From the NCBI GenBank assembly GCA_037893225.1, contig JAZGUH010000119.1, forward strand, positions 62,001 through 126,000: a DNA stretch of 64,000 bases, written 5' to 3'. This DNA is from Hippasteria phrygiana. Taxonomy: Eukaryota; Echinodermata; Asteroidea; Valvatida; Goniasteridae. The translations under genes were made by a program, and so were the position numbers. Below the pieces are notes generated by a model. That model saw only the letters and a list, made by a program, of their open reading frames with translations, searched no databases and was not told the origin of the DNA. Of this stretch, positions 34,520-46,112 are shown in pieces (the first letter of the stretch is position 1; each line of letters begins with the position of its first letter).

Positions 34520-35520
34520 TGACTTTGCTGCCTTTGGGAAAAAAACATTGTTAGAGCAGGAAAATGGTTTACTTCATACTTTTTACCATGCTGGGCGATA
34601 CGACGATAAAATCGCGATGATGCGATATTCGCCGCCCAAAAATGGAAATCGGCTACATGTCTTTTTAAATCGAGATATCGCCGATATCGTTTTTAGAATC
34701 GGCGATTTTTTTCGGAACCCCTATTTTCCTTTAAAAAATCGGTGATACTTTCTTTTTACCAGCAAATTCGCTAAAATAAATGTCCTTGTAAAGCCACGTT
34801 TACACAGTCGATTGATGGGTGCATAAGATAATTGACCACTCGGTGATTCGTATACTGCGGGGTCCGGGGACGTTTTAAGAAAATCACATTGAACAAGTGA
34901 TCCGATAGTCTACAAAAATGGTGTAATTTCTATTCTTGGTAGCACGCTAGAAAATGACATGTTCACCGCAATTGGACCAAATTATGCGATTGTATTGCAA
35001 AGAAGTTGTTTTCAAAACTTAACCACTGGTGTTACCCTTTGTGTTACCCCCCGTGTAATTTTCATAAAGTTAACACTAAAAACTTCTCAAAATGTGGTTT
35101 TGTGTCCACAGCCATATTTAAATCTATGCAGATTAGTGGGCGTATCCATTTCAACCATTCATTGAGAAATGCTTTTGTGCTTCTACTTGGGGCTGCTCGC
35201 CGGTGGTTCGTGCCTCCAACTGATAAGCTCTAAATATATCAACTGGTTCACGCGGCTTGACTGTTGGTATCTACACATTTCGCTGGTACCCGTCGATAGT
35301 CTAGCGGGCGGGCTGAACGCAACTTTGCCGTGAAAATCACCAGAAAAATTTGAGCAAGCAGAACAAATAACACAAAGGGGACACATAGCTGATTAAATAC
35401 ATCCATCGGTTGCCATACACCTCTTTGCATTACATTCGGTTAAATCCCCCTTCCCCTCAGAGCCACCACTGACTACATCTGAGATCAAGTTTATTTTGTG
35501 ATAGTTAGACTTTAGCCCTC
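34520..35520. other. Intergenic, no gene seen
   Basis: A small block near 34603-34745 repeats ATCGCCGATATCG-type words in both orientations. The remainder has only short, unrecognised frames. Confidence 0.35.
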
Positions 35521-36160
35521 AATAGGTTCTCTGGCCAGGCATCGAGGGAGATAAGTTTGTGCATGAGCGTACCATCTTGTGCATTTTTCGGGGGTGATTT
35601 CTCCGATGTTGTTACGGGTTAACAAGTAGATCTCCAGACTTGGAGGGTTAACCCCTTCTTGCGATGCTGCAGCTGGTCTCATAATACGATGCTGTCATTG
35701 AGGAAGCCCAAGCATCCGTTTCACTCCCGATTTGAATGATGCATGCGCCATTTCAGTCGGGTTCAAGAATGGGATTATTAAGGAAGAAGCTTGATGACAA
35801 AGTTTTGTGCGTCCGGTGATAGTTGAGCTCTGATGTGTGGGCGAGCGTTATCATATATGAAGTAGATAGGCTCATCTTCAGGATATAACCTGCGGTACTC
35901 TTCAACTGTTGAGGCAAGGAAATCCTCAAAGGTAGCTCGAGTGACAGTTTCAGAAGAAATTCTGTGATTAACAAGTGCAACCTCATCGGATATAGCAAAG
36001 GTAATGTTGACGTTTTTACCACGCTGATGATGTACAACACGCCTCGCTGGTTCTCCACGAGGAGCTCTCCCCTGTGATCTGCGAGTCCATATGTTGTAAC
36101 CAGTCTTGTCTATGTAGACATGCCCAATTACACCCTCGCGTAAGAACAAATTGCCACGGT

Positions 36161-36555
36161 AGTCTGGTTCCTAGAACAAAATATTCTGACTATTTCTGAT
36201 GAATATATTAGGTCTGGTAGCCGCCAATGTCACGTAACGAAAATTCCCAGATTCTGGCCCTTTCCGAAAACGTCCGAGGTTTTCCGAACTTGTTTTCGGT
36301 AACATTCGGCTATTAACGTTGATGTTCGCAATAACAAAATATCTGTCAGGCCCGTTACAGATCCTGGAATTTGAATTCTCAATTATATATTATATAGTAT
36401 TTTGTGGACTGGATATTGCAAGAATGTTAAAATTTGAATAATGCCACTGACGTCACTCGGACTAACACTGTACGTCATGATCTATTTTAAACCGCGGTAG
36501 CTGTCTGACCTAAGATTTAGACGTCGGGGAATCTTCCAGTCAGGGAACTAGACTA
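36161..36555. mobile_element. AGTCTGGTTCC-ended MITE with 10-bp target duplication
   Basis: The exact 10-bp repeat TTGCCACGGT (36151-36160 and 36556-36565) flanks a 395-bp insert with ends AGTCTGGTTCC and GGAACTAGACTA. No coding capacity. The same end sequence is found in the 80-bp element at 57012-57091, also with a 10-bp flanking repeat. Confidence 0.88.
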
Positions 36556-36574
36556 TTGCCACGGTCGGTTTATG

Positions 36575-36776
36575 GATACCCTGCACGATATGGGGGAAAA
36601 GGGTACCCCCCCCCCCCCCCCCTTTTATCCCTATACCCTAAGCACACTCCAGATTATTGTTATCTAACACATCCCCCTAGATTTCTGAATAGAATTCCTG
36701 AGATTCCGGGAACACAATGACCAACACAAAAGAGGGGGGGGGGGGGTCTCTTTTCCCCCATATCGTGCTTCATATG
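36575..36776. mobile_element. GCACGATATGGGG MITE with 8-bp target duplication, copy 1
   Basis: The exact 8-bp repeat GGTTTATG (36567-36574 and 36777-36784) flanks a 202-bp insert. Its ends share GCACGATATGGGG and the inverse, and it has C and G homopolymers inside. The internal AGATTTCTGAATAGAATTCC is shared with the copy at 45938-46112. An 8-bp duplication is typical of hAT- or P-type elements. Confidence 0.88.
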
Positions 36777-37013
36777 GGTTTATGAGGAAGACGAGCCTCA
36801 AGTTGCTGCTTCATTTGTACAAGAGTCAGCAATGGATTTTGATCGAGAAGTCTCTCGAGTGTTGTACGCATGTCATCGTCGACTTTTCGATTGTTAGCAT
36901 CACCTTTCGGAAGTTTGTCTCTGCGGCATTCACGTAGAAACGTCCCTATGATTGTTCTCTCGGACCAAGAAATTACGACGATATGCAAAATTAAGTTATA
37001 TAAAGTTCTGGTG

Positions 37014-38469
37014 TCAAGTTGACCAGCTGGGCTGTGAAGTGGTCTTTGCTCTTTGCTCACCTGTCAATTGATCATTGGACACAAGGCTCCGTCGGACCAC
37101 AACACCACTGCAGCCGCTGTCTCTGAGCACGGACACTTTCTGGGTGCCAATCTGTCCCTCTTTCACTGGCATTCCAGTGCGACGCTCTCGACAGGCAGCA
37201 CTCATGATTGGCAGCTGATGTCCACATCTGAGTGTGACATGATCATCCTCTCTGCAACAATCACTCAAAGAAGGGAGTCTATGTGAAACCATAAATGCCA
37301 CCGTTTCCCTACCTTTTGGGCAACCTGAACAATTACAGTCATGCTTATTTGTTAACTCACCTTGTGACCCTCTACTTCCATGGGACTGACCAACTCGAGG
37401 TTGGCCACGGATGTCACCGTTCTCTACCAGCATGCTCGACGCTTTCATTGGTGTTCCTCGGAAGAGACAATCCCTGGCCAGATGCCCCTTCTTCTTGCAG
37501 ATAAAGCAAATCCTCTCTTGCATTGGCACAAAAGTGGATGGACGACTCTGGGTTGTGGAAAGCTTAAATGCCTCGGGCTTCTTGAAGCTTGTTGCTGGTT
37601 GTTGCCTCTTGATGTGTTGAGAAAACACTCCAAATGTTGTTCCCCGTGCCTCGATGAACTGTTCGGCTAACCTGGCCATTTTATCCAAATCTGTAGGTGA
37701 ACGTTCTTTTAGAAAGATGGATAATTCGGGGTTACAACCATTAAGAAACTGTTCTCTTAAAATCAAACTCTTTAATCCCTCATAAGTTAAATCAATGTTG
37801 GCTAGATCTACCCACCTGTCAAAATCATTCTCCAGTCGAACTGCAAATTGTGTTAGACCTTCATCTTTTTCTGGTTTGGCTGTTCAAAACCCAACACGAA
37901 AACCATCTTCAGTTAAGAAAGCTCTGTTCAAGCAGTATAACTTAAGTGTATCATAGTCATTAACTAGGTCTTTGGGGACTCTGGTAGATACATACAAAGC
38001 CTTACCCGTCAGGAGTGCACATAAGTTAATGGCCCAAGTTCCAATTGGCCACTTCTGACAGAATGCATAACGTTCAAACCTTTGTAAATATGAATCAAGG
38101 TCATCCTTCCCATCCTGAAAACTAGGGAGTTTAGGCATCTTTGCCTGGGTTATTGTGGTCACCGTAGGTTTTACCTTCAGCCTCATTCACGATCATTCGC
38201 ATCTCTAAGACCCCCTGCTCTTGGCTTTTCAAAGCCCTCAACTCCGCTCTTTCTTCCCTTGCCACCTGCTCCCTCTCTCTAATGAATTCCATTAACTCAC
38301 CACCATGCAAGCCCATCTCTTTACCAACCTCTACCCACTTTTCCATGACTGCTCGCTGAGCTCCTAAACCAACTCCTACAAGCAACACGGCGAATAGCAC
38401 GGTAAGTAGCATGCAAGGCGGCCAACGCAATGGGCGTGATGCAGGTGAGCTGTGACCAGATGCCGACAT
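37014..38469 (-). pseudogene. LTR retrotransposon gag-protease remnant
   Basis: On the minus strand, a 112-residue N-terminal frame (38469-38131) with a basic/acidic coiled segment is followed in another register by a gag core (KMPKLPSFQDGKDDLDSYLQ, from 38186). This continues through one in-frame TGA (37881-37883) into REQFLNGCNPELSIFLKERS and the CCHC zinc knuckle CFICKKKGHLARDC. It then reaches a retroviral-type aspartic protease start (VSVLRDSGCSGVVV) and stops at 37014. Reverse transcriptase, RNase H and integrase are absent. The architecture fits a Ty3/Gypsy-like element. One frameshift, one stop and loss of pol make it inactive. Confidence 0.85.
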
Positions 38470-38597
38470 GAACCTGAATTAGAGAACGATCTCAACCCGA
38501 AAACTGTTACGAAATTCAAACTAAAATACTCAAAAACTATCAAGTTTTACATCTCGTTTCTATTTGAGCTGACAACAGTTTTGTTCTATTTTCCCAA

Positions 38598-38615
38598 TTC
38601 CCGGACCAGCCCCCA
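38598..38615 (-). other. Primer-binding site (tRNA-Pro type)
   Basis: On the minus strand TGGGGGCTGGTCCGGGAA lies 4 bp after the LTR end. It closely matches the 18-base tRNA-Pro primer site familiar from many retroelements (TGGGGGCTCGTCCGGGAT). It fixes the direction of the element and the LTR boundary. Confidence 0.75.
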
Positions 38616-38619
38616 AAAT

Positions 38620-39161
38620 TGTAAGACTATTGTCAACGCAAACAAATAAACAAGGATTACTGGCTTCTGATAATTATCTTTATTAAAAATAATTAACCAA
38701 TACTATGGTGGTCAATCACAACAAGGTTATTTCATGAATTTGGCACAAGAAATTGCATAAAGCTAATTAATGATTCTTACAAAATGTTATTTGCCTTGCA
38801 ACAATTATATTAAACTTATAATTCGTCAAACAATCCACAAGGACAATAAACTTATGTTAGACACGAAGGTCTATCAAATGGGTTCCTTTCCACGATAGCA
38901 CGTTTTTGGAAGGGTGTGCATGTCCACTACACACTTACTTTACACTATTCTTTACACCGTACACTACTTATTTGTAGATTCACAGTTTTATTTTACATCT
39001 ACAAATTTAAATGGCTTTATGTTGCAAACTCGGCACACTTGGTACTTTCCTATCCAACAAATTAATACTAGCCAGTCTTGTTGTTTTAACAATACACTTT
39101 ACCGCAAGTTTGCTTTTAATTCTGACATGCTGTGGTGAATACACACTATAATACACTTACG
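38620..39161 (-). repeat. 5' LTR of the gag-pro element
   Basis: The plus strand begins TGTAAGAC right beside the primer-binding site and ends near CACTTACG at 39161, giving short inverted termini TGTAAG/CTTACG (one base off the usual TG...CA). AT-rich, no coding. The downstream LTR is not present. Instead an 80-90-bp sequence adjoining this LTR (about 39168-39252) recurs at about 36967-37046, directly after the protease frame. Confidence 0.6.
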
Positions 39162-39254
39162 ATACTCTCGGACCAAGAAATTACGACGATATGCAAAATT
39201 AAGTTTTATGAAGTTCTGGTGTCAAGTTGACCAGCTGGGCTGTGAAGTGGTCTC

Positions 39255-41865
39255 ACCAATCGGCCCTCTGGCTTTCGGGGTAGTACCCATTGTCTCTACA
39301 GAGATAGCTGGTGCCATCCGCAGATCCTTTCAGACCAGTCACGGGTGTAAGAGACGAAATCCCTCGGCTGAAAACCCAGGATTGCTATCTGAAAATTGCA
39401 ATTAAAATAACCGATCCCGAATAATAGTAGTCTTGTGATCGCAAATTATTTGGATAAAATAATGTACACAGGTGATGCAAGATTTTACAACAATAAGGAC
39501 GGTAAGGCTTCAAACAGTACATGTATTTCAAGAAAGTAAATCACTCAAAAAAATAGGAGCACTATGAATTTAACCCACAGTTTTGCAGCGAGTCCTTCCG
39601 CTTCTGGTCAGCAGCTCACCAACAAAAACTGGAGACTGAATGCCCCGCTAGCAATGCTACAGTACACGGCTTCAAACTGCCTTGGCTAAGTTGCAACACA
39701 AGTGTCACCAAAGTCTGAATACTTTGGACACAAGTTAAAAGATGCAGCAGCAACAGCAGAGTTGAATCAACAACACTCAGTGAGCTCTCAAGGTAGAGTG
39801 GGTCCCCAGTCACACTGAACATACACACATACACATGCATACACACACAAGTAATCAAACACAAAGGAACTACACCCAAGTAAGGAATGTCTACTGCACA
39901 CAGGTCCGATACAGGAATGCCCCTAACTAATTGAATATTCACAAGGGAAAGAAAAACATTTGCATTACAATCTCCAACTTGACTCCAAGGAGGGAAAAGA
40001 AGAGACACATCCAAAAATAAAAATAAATAAATCGAACTGACTGTTACATGGTCCAATATAAACACCACATGGTGTTAATTTAACACGACAGTTTTTGCAG
40101 TGTATGCGAAAATACATAGAAAAGAATTATATACGCCGAAAACATAGTTTTGGTATCTGAACCTATCAAATTGTGACTTTGGATGAATATCCAATGTCAC
40201 ATGACTTACTGAATGCATTATGGGAGCCCAAGATGGTCGCCAATTCAAAGCTCGGAATTCAAAGCTAGCCCTTGAATGCCGTCAATACAATATTTTGGTG
40301 ACAAAAGTAATATTTTGGAGTAAAATTTCCCAAAAAATATGATTTTGTTTCCCTAAAGCTGACTGAAATATATGATATAGCGCCCCCAGTGGTGACCTTA
40401 GATAGTAAATTCGAAGGCGTTTGAATTAAAATTGTAGAAACTACGCTACAAATACTGGTTTTGACCAAACATTTCCAAAAATTTGTAATACGCCCTTTTG
40501 TGTTCACTGTAGTGCAACCAAGTGATTCCACGTTGTAATGTACGGTACCGGCCAACACATTTCTCTGCCATATTTAATGTGAATCGGCTAAATCACATGG
40601 AAATTATTGTTGGGTGGGGGGGGGGGGGGGGGGCTGCCCTGTCCTGAGAAATCCCCAAAGACCCGGCCCTGATAGGGTTGATATATTTATTTATATACTT
40701 ATCATTGTTTCAGAATCATTTATAACATTTCGTCCCTATTGTGATTTATGTGAATCAATGGACGAAACTCTTTACTTTTTACGCAGTCGGCACTAGCAAA
40801 CAGTGCCCTTTTAGCATCCGGAAGAATGCAATAAACTCCCCACAGCAAACAACACGATGAGATACTGCTCAGATAGTTGAAAACTGTGGCCCATGCTAGA
40901 CATCTTAAGGCACCGTTCCAATGAACGCAAGGAACAATGAAGTCAATCGCACACGTGCTTCCTTGAATGTCAACGGCAATTATCCAAATGAAATGCCCGC
41001 GCTGTCCAGATTTTACGCTAAATGGCCCAATTATTCTATTGATTAAATATTGTGGTCGCTTTCGCCAGTTCTTCTTTGAAAGTGCATCTCACTATAAACA
41101 TCTAACAAAAGAAAAACGGTGCACTAACAATAAACATCCATTGTTACTTGGCACTAAATCCATTGTTACTTGTTCACAGTGTCTTCTGCCAAACAAAATG
41201 ACATAGCCTAAACTGAGAAATGAAACGATTATAAAGGCATAATGAACCACTTTACGAAATGCTTCAAGAAAGCTTCTGGCTTAATCGCATTATCTAACTA
41301 CTTTTTTGTAATGACGCTACAATAATATGGTTTAGCTTGGAAGACAAAAATAGTAAAGTATTCCTTAAATACACTCTCAACATTTTCTGACTCTATGCAC
41401 CAGAGATAGCTAACATTTGGTATTTGAAGTACTTGGAATAAGGCAAATGAGGAAAATTACACGAAGCTGTCTGTATATAAGATGTGTGTAAAATCGTGTA
41501 CATGTTAAACAATTCTTTAAATGTTAAACAAACGCATTTTTGGGACAAATTTACCAAATCATGTCTTTATGGGAAAGGAATTAACATTCTTTGGACAAAA
41601 CGCATTTTGTAATTGAGAGAGGCAGCTGTAATCCACATTTAATCATAAGTAGGGAAAACAGCAGTTGTGTTCCTGTTCAAGTAAAGTTAAGTGACAAAAG
41701 TGACCAAATTGAGGCGTTCAAAGACATCAAATGGTTTGTTGTCAAAGATTATTTAACGGCTTACAAATTACTTTACTTCCTTGGATGACAGAATCACAGA
41801 TACAGGGGAAAGCCATCAGAAAAAAAAACGTGGATGGTCATGGGTTATGGTTCTGCACAATTATA
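39255..41865. other. Intergenic with scattered element ends
   Basis: No gene is supported. At 40047-40102 lies half of a MITE of the 44-kb family (GTCCAATATAAACACCACA...TTTTTGCAGTG). A minus-strand frame at 39616-40068 is leucine/valine-rich with no domain or splice signals. An ACAGGGTGCAAAAAA tip at 41869 resembles a mariner-type end without a visible partner. Confidence 0.35.
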
Positions 41866-41989
41866 ATTATACAGGGTGCAAAAAAATAAAACGATTTCAA
41901 AACACAAGTGGAGCTATAATCCATATTTTAGTGTAATCTCTGTCTAGAGCCAATACAAGGCCGGTGTTTATATCAGGTGTCCTTGCTGG

Positions 41990-42245
41990 GCAATAAACAA
42001 CTGAGAATATTTTATTCCTCCTGGACAGGATGCTAGTCCATTGCAGGTTCCTCCCGAACTCTCGCTGATACCCACTTCATGCCCCCTTGGCGGAGAGAAG
42101 GAATTATTATAAATAGTTTTGCTAAAAGACACTGGTGCAATTTATGGCCAAGCAGAAATTCGAACCCACCTTATGATAACTCATCAGCCTTTGCAGGACT
42201 AGGGTCTGGTTCGCTGGACCGCTCTGCCACAACACTACGCAATTC
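41990..42245 (-). mobile_element. tRNA-derived SINE
   Basis: Read on the minus strand, TGGCAGAGCGG (42229-42219) is a perfect A box and GGTTCGAATTT (about 42167-42157) a good B box, at a spacing expected for a Leu/Ser-type tRNA with a long variable arm. The body continues to TGCAATGGACTAGCATCCTG and an A/T-rich tail near 41995. I recall that conserved 3' segment from invertebrate SINEs. No target duplication was identified. Confidence 0.65.
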
Positions 42246-42744
42246 AGGCCATACCAGGCGTATTCGAAAACGCGTTCTAGTGTTGAATGAACACGCGGAA
42301 ATAGGCCCTTTTCCAAACCCTGGCTTCGACTTGGGCTTCGGTTTCGCGTAATTTTATGTCCCCAGATTTAGCAAGATCGGGGACACTGTTTTTGCTGCAT
42401 GTACATCAAAGTCTTTTGTTTTAACCCAAAGCCAAATCCTATTTCCTGGGGAATAGTTGGAGACGAAGCCGAAGCCCAAGCCCAAGCCAGCGTTTGAGAA
42501 ATGCCCAATATAGTTTCGAATGACGAGAACCAACACGCGAAGTCGCGAACGTGTTTGCGAATAGTATTTCCGCTCCCCATTTATTGGGGAGTAGATTATA
42601 CATGCACAGGGAAGGACTTTTGAAACATGTTTTATTGATCTAATGAAAATTTATCATAAAAATTATTCAAGAATAATTGAAGCAACAACATCTTAGTGTA
42701 TGAAAACTTTCAACCACAACTGTAAATCGCATTTATAACTAAGT

Positions 42745-44115
42745 CACTGTAAAAAATAAAACCGTATTTTTACGGGGGGGGGGGGGAGTTCCTAGCAGTC
42801 GGGACGCCAGGAATATCCTGTAAGAAACGGTGGTCATATTATAACGGGACGGACTGTTTTATGACGACATTCGAATACTTTTGGTTTACTGTCGTAAAAA
42901 GACAGCAATTATACTGTAATTAAGCCAGGTTGCCAGAAAGTAACTGCATCTGATAAAGTAGTTGTTGCTGCGAAAGCTTGCACATTTTAACAAAGTTACT
43001 AAAGTACGGAGCTCTAGAAGTGCCATCCGACTTGTTGAGATCCTGACATATTAATCTCGGGATGACGACACATTACAAACAAGAGGACGACATCCTTAGA
43101 ACATTTATCACGGAATGACGACATCCTGAAAGTAGGATGACGATATCCTGATATGATTTATCATGGGATGGCGACATCCTGAACGTGGGATGACGAAATA
43201 CCCAGATAATTTATTGTGGGATGACGACATTCTGATAGACGGAAGTCGACATGATTCTTTCATTCAAAAAATATATGAAAGCTTACACGATACTGTGCAC
43301 GATAATGTACGGAACTAATAAATTATCTCAGGATACCGACTTCCTGCTGCCAGGATGTCGTCATCCGGTGATAAATTATCAGAGGATGTCGTCATCTTGC
43401 CTGTAATGTCCTCATTCTGAGATAAAATATGTCAGGATCTCGACAAGTCGGATGGCACTTCCAGAGCTCCGTACTAAAGTGCTACATAACTTGTTCATTA
43501 CAAATTTACAGAAATGAATGAAGTGGGAACCAGACTAAATATAAATCACTTATTACACATGACGGGTGTACAAAAAGTGTCAAATGCCACGAGAACCTAC
43601 TAAACACTACAAACTGGATATTGTCGTGATTTACCTTTTTCCGCCAAAATGAAGTCATGGTTTCCAATGAACAAGTTCAGTATTTTGGAATATGTAATTT
43701 TTGAAAGATGTAATGCGATTCTTCACCTATATTTGCAAAAACTCTCAATTTTATTGTGGAATTGTTTGAATAATTACACACTATAGTCAAGAAAGTGTGT
43801 TTTTGGACTACACACCACAATTTAACATGAATTCTGTGAACAGAAATTTCTTCAGGTTTGATTGGTCAGTTGCTGCGTAATGAGATTCGTGTAGAACAGT
43901 AAATTATCTCTAAATACACAACACTTCGTTGGTTTTGCTGTATATTTACAGCAAATGTGTTGTATTTTGACAAAGTGGTCTTGTAAAGTTATATCCTCTA
44001 TTTTCTAGCTCACAGTATCGCAATTTTACCTCTAAAGTCCGTTAAACTAAAATAGGGCAATTGTTTTTTTACAGGGAAAAAAACCGTTATTTTACGAATT
44101 CTTCTTTTTACAGTG
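42745..44115. mobile_element. CACTGTAAAAA-ended element (probable)
   Basis: CACTGTAAAAAATAAAACCG at the left and CCGTTATTTTACG...TTTTTACAGTG at the right are inverse copies 1.37 kb apart. The interior contains the complete foldback element at 43006-43472. No transposase is seen. A perfect target duplication is not visible, so the two ends might belong to separate elements. Confidence 0.4.
43006..43472. mobile_element. Foldback element with 8-bp target duplication
   Basis: The exact repeat ACTAAAGT (42998-43005 and 43473-43480) flanks a 467-bp element with ends ACGGAGCTCT and AGAGCTCCGT. Inverted ends of about 45 bp carry AAGTGCCATCCGACTTG. The interior is a run of GGATGACGACATCCTG-type words on the left and their inverses on the right. 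No coding capacity. Confidence 0.88.
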
Positions 44116-44466
44116 TACTCACTGGTCATGTTTATATGCGGCTTTGTCTCTGTCAGTGACTTATCAGTAATGGATCAATATTTTGTTTTTAACACGGCCA
44201 TTAGAGTCGGCACTTGAAAACCCATTTTCCCGTTTCCACGATACACTTAATGTCAAATTCAGGTAGAGCTTGGAATGTGCACGGCTAAAGTGAACGTCAA
44301 CACGCGTCCACGATTTTTTTTTATCGTCTAAATTTTCATGTTCTGCCATTCCAAGATACTATGGGCGTATTCCTCAGGAGAATTTCGATGATATATTCGT
44401 CGGACTCTATAGTCGGAGTAGTCCATATGATCATCCCAACCCTCCCCTCACTCCACCCCATCCCCA

Positions 44467-44573
44467 CACTGCAAAAACGGTGGTGTTAATCTAACACCAT
44501 GATGTTTATATTGGGCGAGTGGTCCAATATAAACACCACATTGTATTAATTTAACACCACAGCTTTTGCAGTG
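44467..44573. mobile_element. CACTGCAAAA palindromic MITE, copy 1
   Basis: A 107-bp element has ends CACTGCAAAAACGGTGGTGT and inverse, and an inner AATATAAACACCACA palindrome. Relatives are at 40047-40102 (half) and 55876-56118 (with extra internal DNA). The end sequence is hAT-like. Confidence 0.75.
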
Positions 44574-45525
44574 CATGCAATGCCATATAACATAAGTTGT
44601 TTTCAAAATAGAATGAGTTTGCAAACATGTTTAAATACTCAACATGTTTAGTGTGGTGCCGGATAGTGTTTAGCCATTGAACATTGATGTTTAGGAATTA
44701 GATACGTATTGATGTTTAGCTTCTAAATATGTTTACCAGTTGATAGCAAGGTTTGTGTTCAATTGCTAAACACAGTTTTTAGAGTGAAATGAGTGAGTGC
44801 CTATGTCCGTGGATAATGATGGATTTAAATGCACTTTTTACATGCGCTCGCGAATTAACTCCTCCAAATGACACCGGATGGACTATACACACATTTTGCT
44901 CGTGCACAAGGTGAGCTGACCCACATGCAGTAACCAGAAACACAAGAACAAATATCGACGGACTGAAGGTCTTGAAATAGCTCGGCGTCCGAATGTGATT
45001 AGCGGGAAACAGGGCGCGACATCTCAGCCACGTCTCTCGGCGGACCTAATGAAATTACACCGTTCAGAAAATGAAAATAATATCATTTGACGCGGTAACA
45101 ATTAGGTTGACTACGGTGGCCTAGGGTGATTTATCGGCCCCGGCAGGATGAGTTGCCGGCCTGGGAGAATGACGAAATCAAATCGAATCAGTTTAATACG
45201 AAACGACCTGGGCTAACCATAAAGGCACGAACGGTTCCAATCTTTGTGGGAGCTGCAACTTAAAGATGCTGCGTCCGTGCTTTTTGGGTGTGACACCCCG
45301 CAAAATAAATGTTCAAAATGAATTGCTAATTTGTTAGCATTAGATAAGTTATGAGCTTTCCAATGTGACATTGGACAAAAATCCCACCCTGATAGGTAAC
45401 CCGACTTCGTAATTCTTACAGTGTTAAAGGTAGTATACATCATTTGCTTTTGCTGTAATTTTCAGAGATAAATGGATTTGGGGTTTAGTATTTTATAGCG
45501 TGCTAGCAAATATTGCACTGTTAAA

Positions 45526-45665
45526 ACGCTGTTTAAACTTTTTAAACAACCTGGGTTGTTCATGTGCCCTGCTTAAACAACCAGTAAAGTTGTTTAAGCA
45601 GGGCACATGAACAACCTGGTTGTTTAACTTGTTTAAACAACTTTTTAAACAGCGTTTTAACAGTG
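45526..45665. mobile_element. 140-bp palindromic MITE (CACTGTTAAAACGCTG)
   Basis: Ends CACTGTTAAAACGCTGTTT and inverse. The inner GGTTGTTCATGTGCCCTGC pairs with GCAGGGCACATGAACAACC, so almost the whole element folds on itself. It is absent from the corresponding place in the 8-kb family copy. Confidence 0.85.
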
Positions 45666-45937
45666 TGTAACACTGACCTGTTTAAAGTTTTGTGTGCACA
45701 GATGCTGGGAAAACAGAGAAAAACAAATTCTGTTGTAGTAGTCTGGTTCCCTGACCATACTTTTAGACAAAACGGAGCAATTAAGAGAGTCAGGGAATTA
45801 TTAGATCTGGGGAACTACGATTGTCTTCAAGACAATCGCTGGAAAACGATATAAATTTCCACTTTTCTTTAAAAAGGCAGCACACCAGGTGCCACGAGAC
45901 TGTACTTACAGTCTAGCACGGTATTTCGTAATAATTC

Positions 45938-46112
45938 GATACCCAGCACGATATGGGGCCTTTTTTTGTTATGTCTCTATACCCTTAACACACTCCAGAA
46001 TATTTTACCTAACACCCCCTAGATTTCTGAAAAGAATTCCTGAGATTCCGGGAACACAGTGACCAACACAAAAGAGGGGGGTTCCCTTTGCCCCCATATC
46101 GCGCTTGATATG
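45938..46112. mobile_element. GCACGATATGGGG MITE with 8-bp target duplication, copy 2
   Basis: The exact 8-bp repeat AATAATTC (45930-45937 and 46113-46120) flanks a 175-bp insert starting GATACCCAGCACGATATGGGG and ending CCCCATATCGCGCTTGATATG. It shares its interior with the element at 36575-36776. The insertion splits the GTAATAATTCGGTAGTTTT end of the TTAA-family host element. Confidence 0.9.

Larger units (their letters stand above)
35535..36966 (-). pseudogene. IS630-type DDE transposase, interrupted twice
   Basis: The N-terminal part (36966-36785) reads IIGTFLRECRRDKLPKGD...KVDDDMRTTLERLLDQNP, ending LEARLPHKP, a winged-helix region of this family. The catalytic part (36150-35780) has YIDKTGYNIWTRRSQGRAPR with the first Asp and FIYDNARPHIRA with the second. 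In another frame FLNPTEMAHASFKSGVKRML supplies the third acidic residue (Glu). The two parts are separated by elements at 36161-36555 and 36575-36776, with only about 20 bp of original sequence between them. The conserved linker expected between them is missing, so a deletion preceded or accompanied the insertions. Non-functional. Confidence 0.8.

Noticed and set aside
39616..40068. 150-codon minus-strand hydrophobic frame
   Set aside because: Leucine/valine/cysteine-rich and derived partly from a CACACA stretch; no domain, splice signal or initiation support.
41867..41900. Complete mariner-type element starting ACAGGGTGCAAAAAA
   Set aside because: No matching inverse end could be found nearby.
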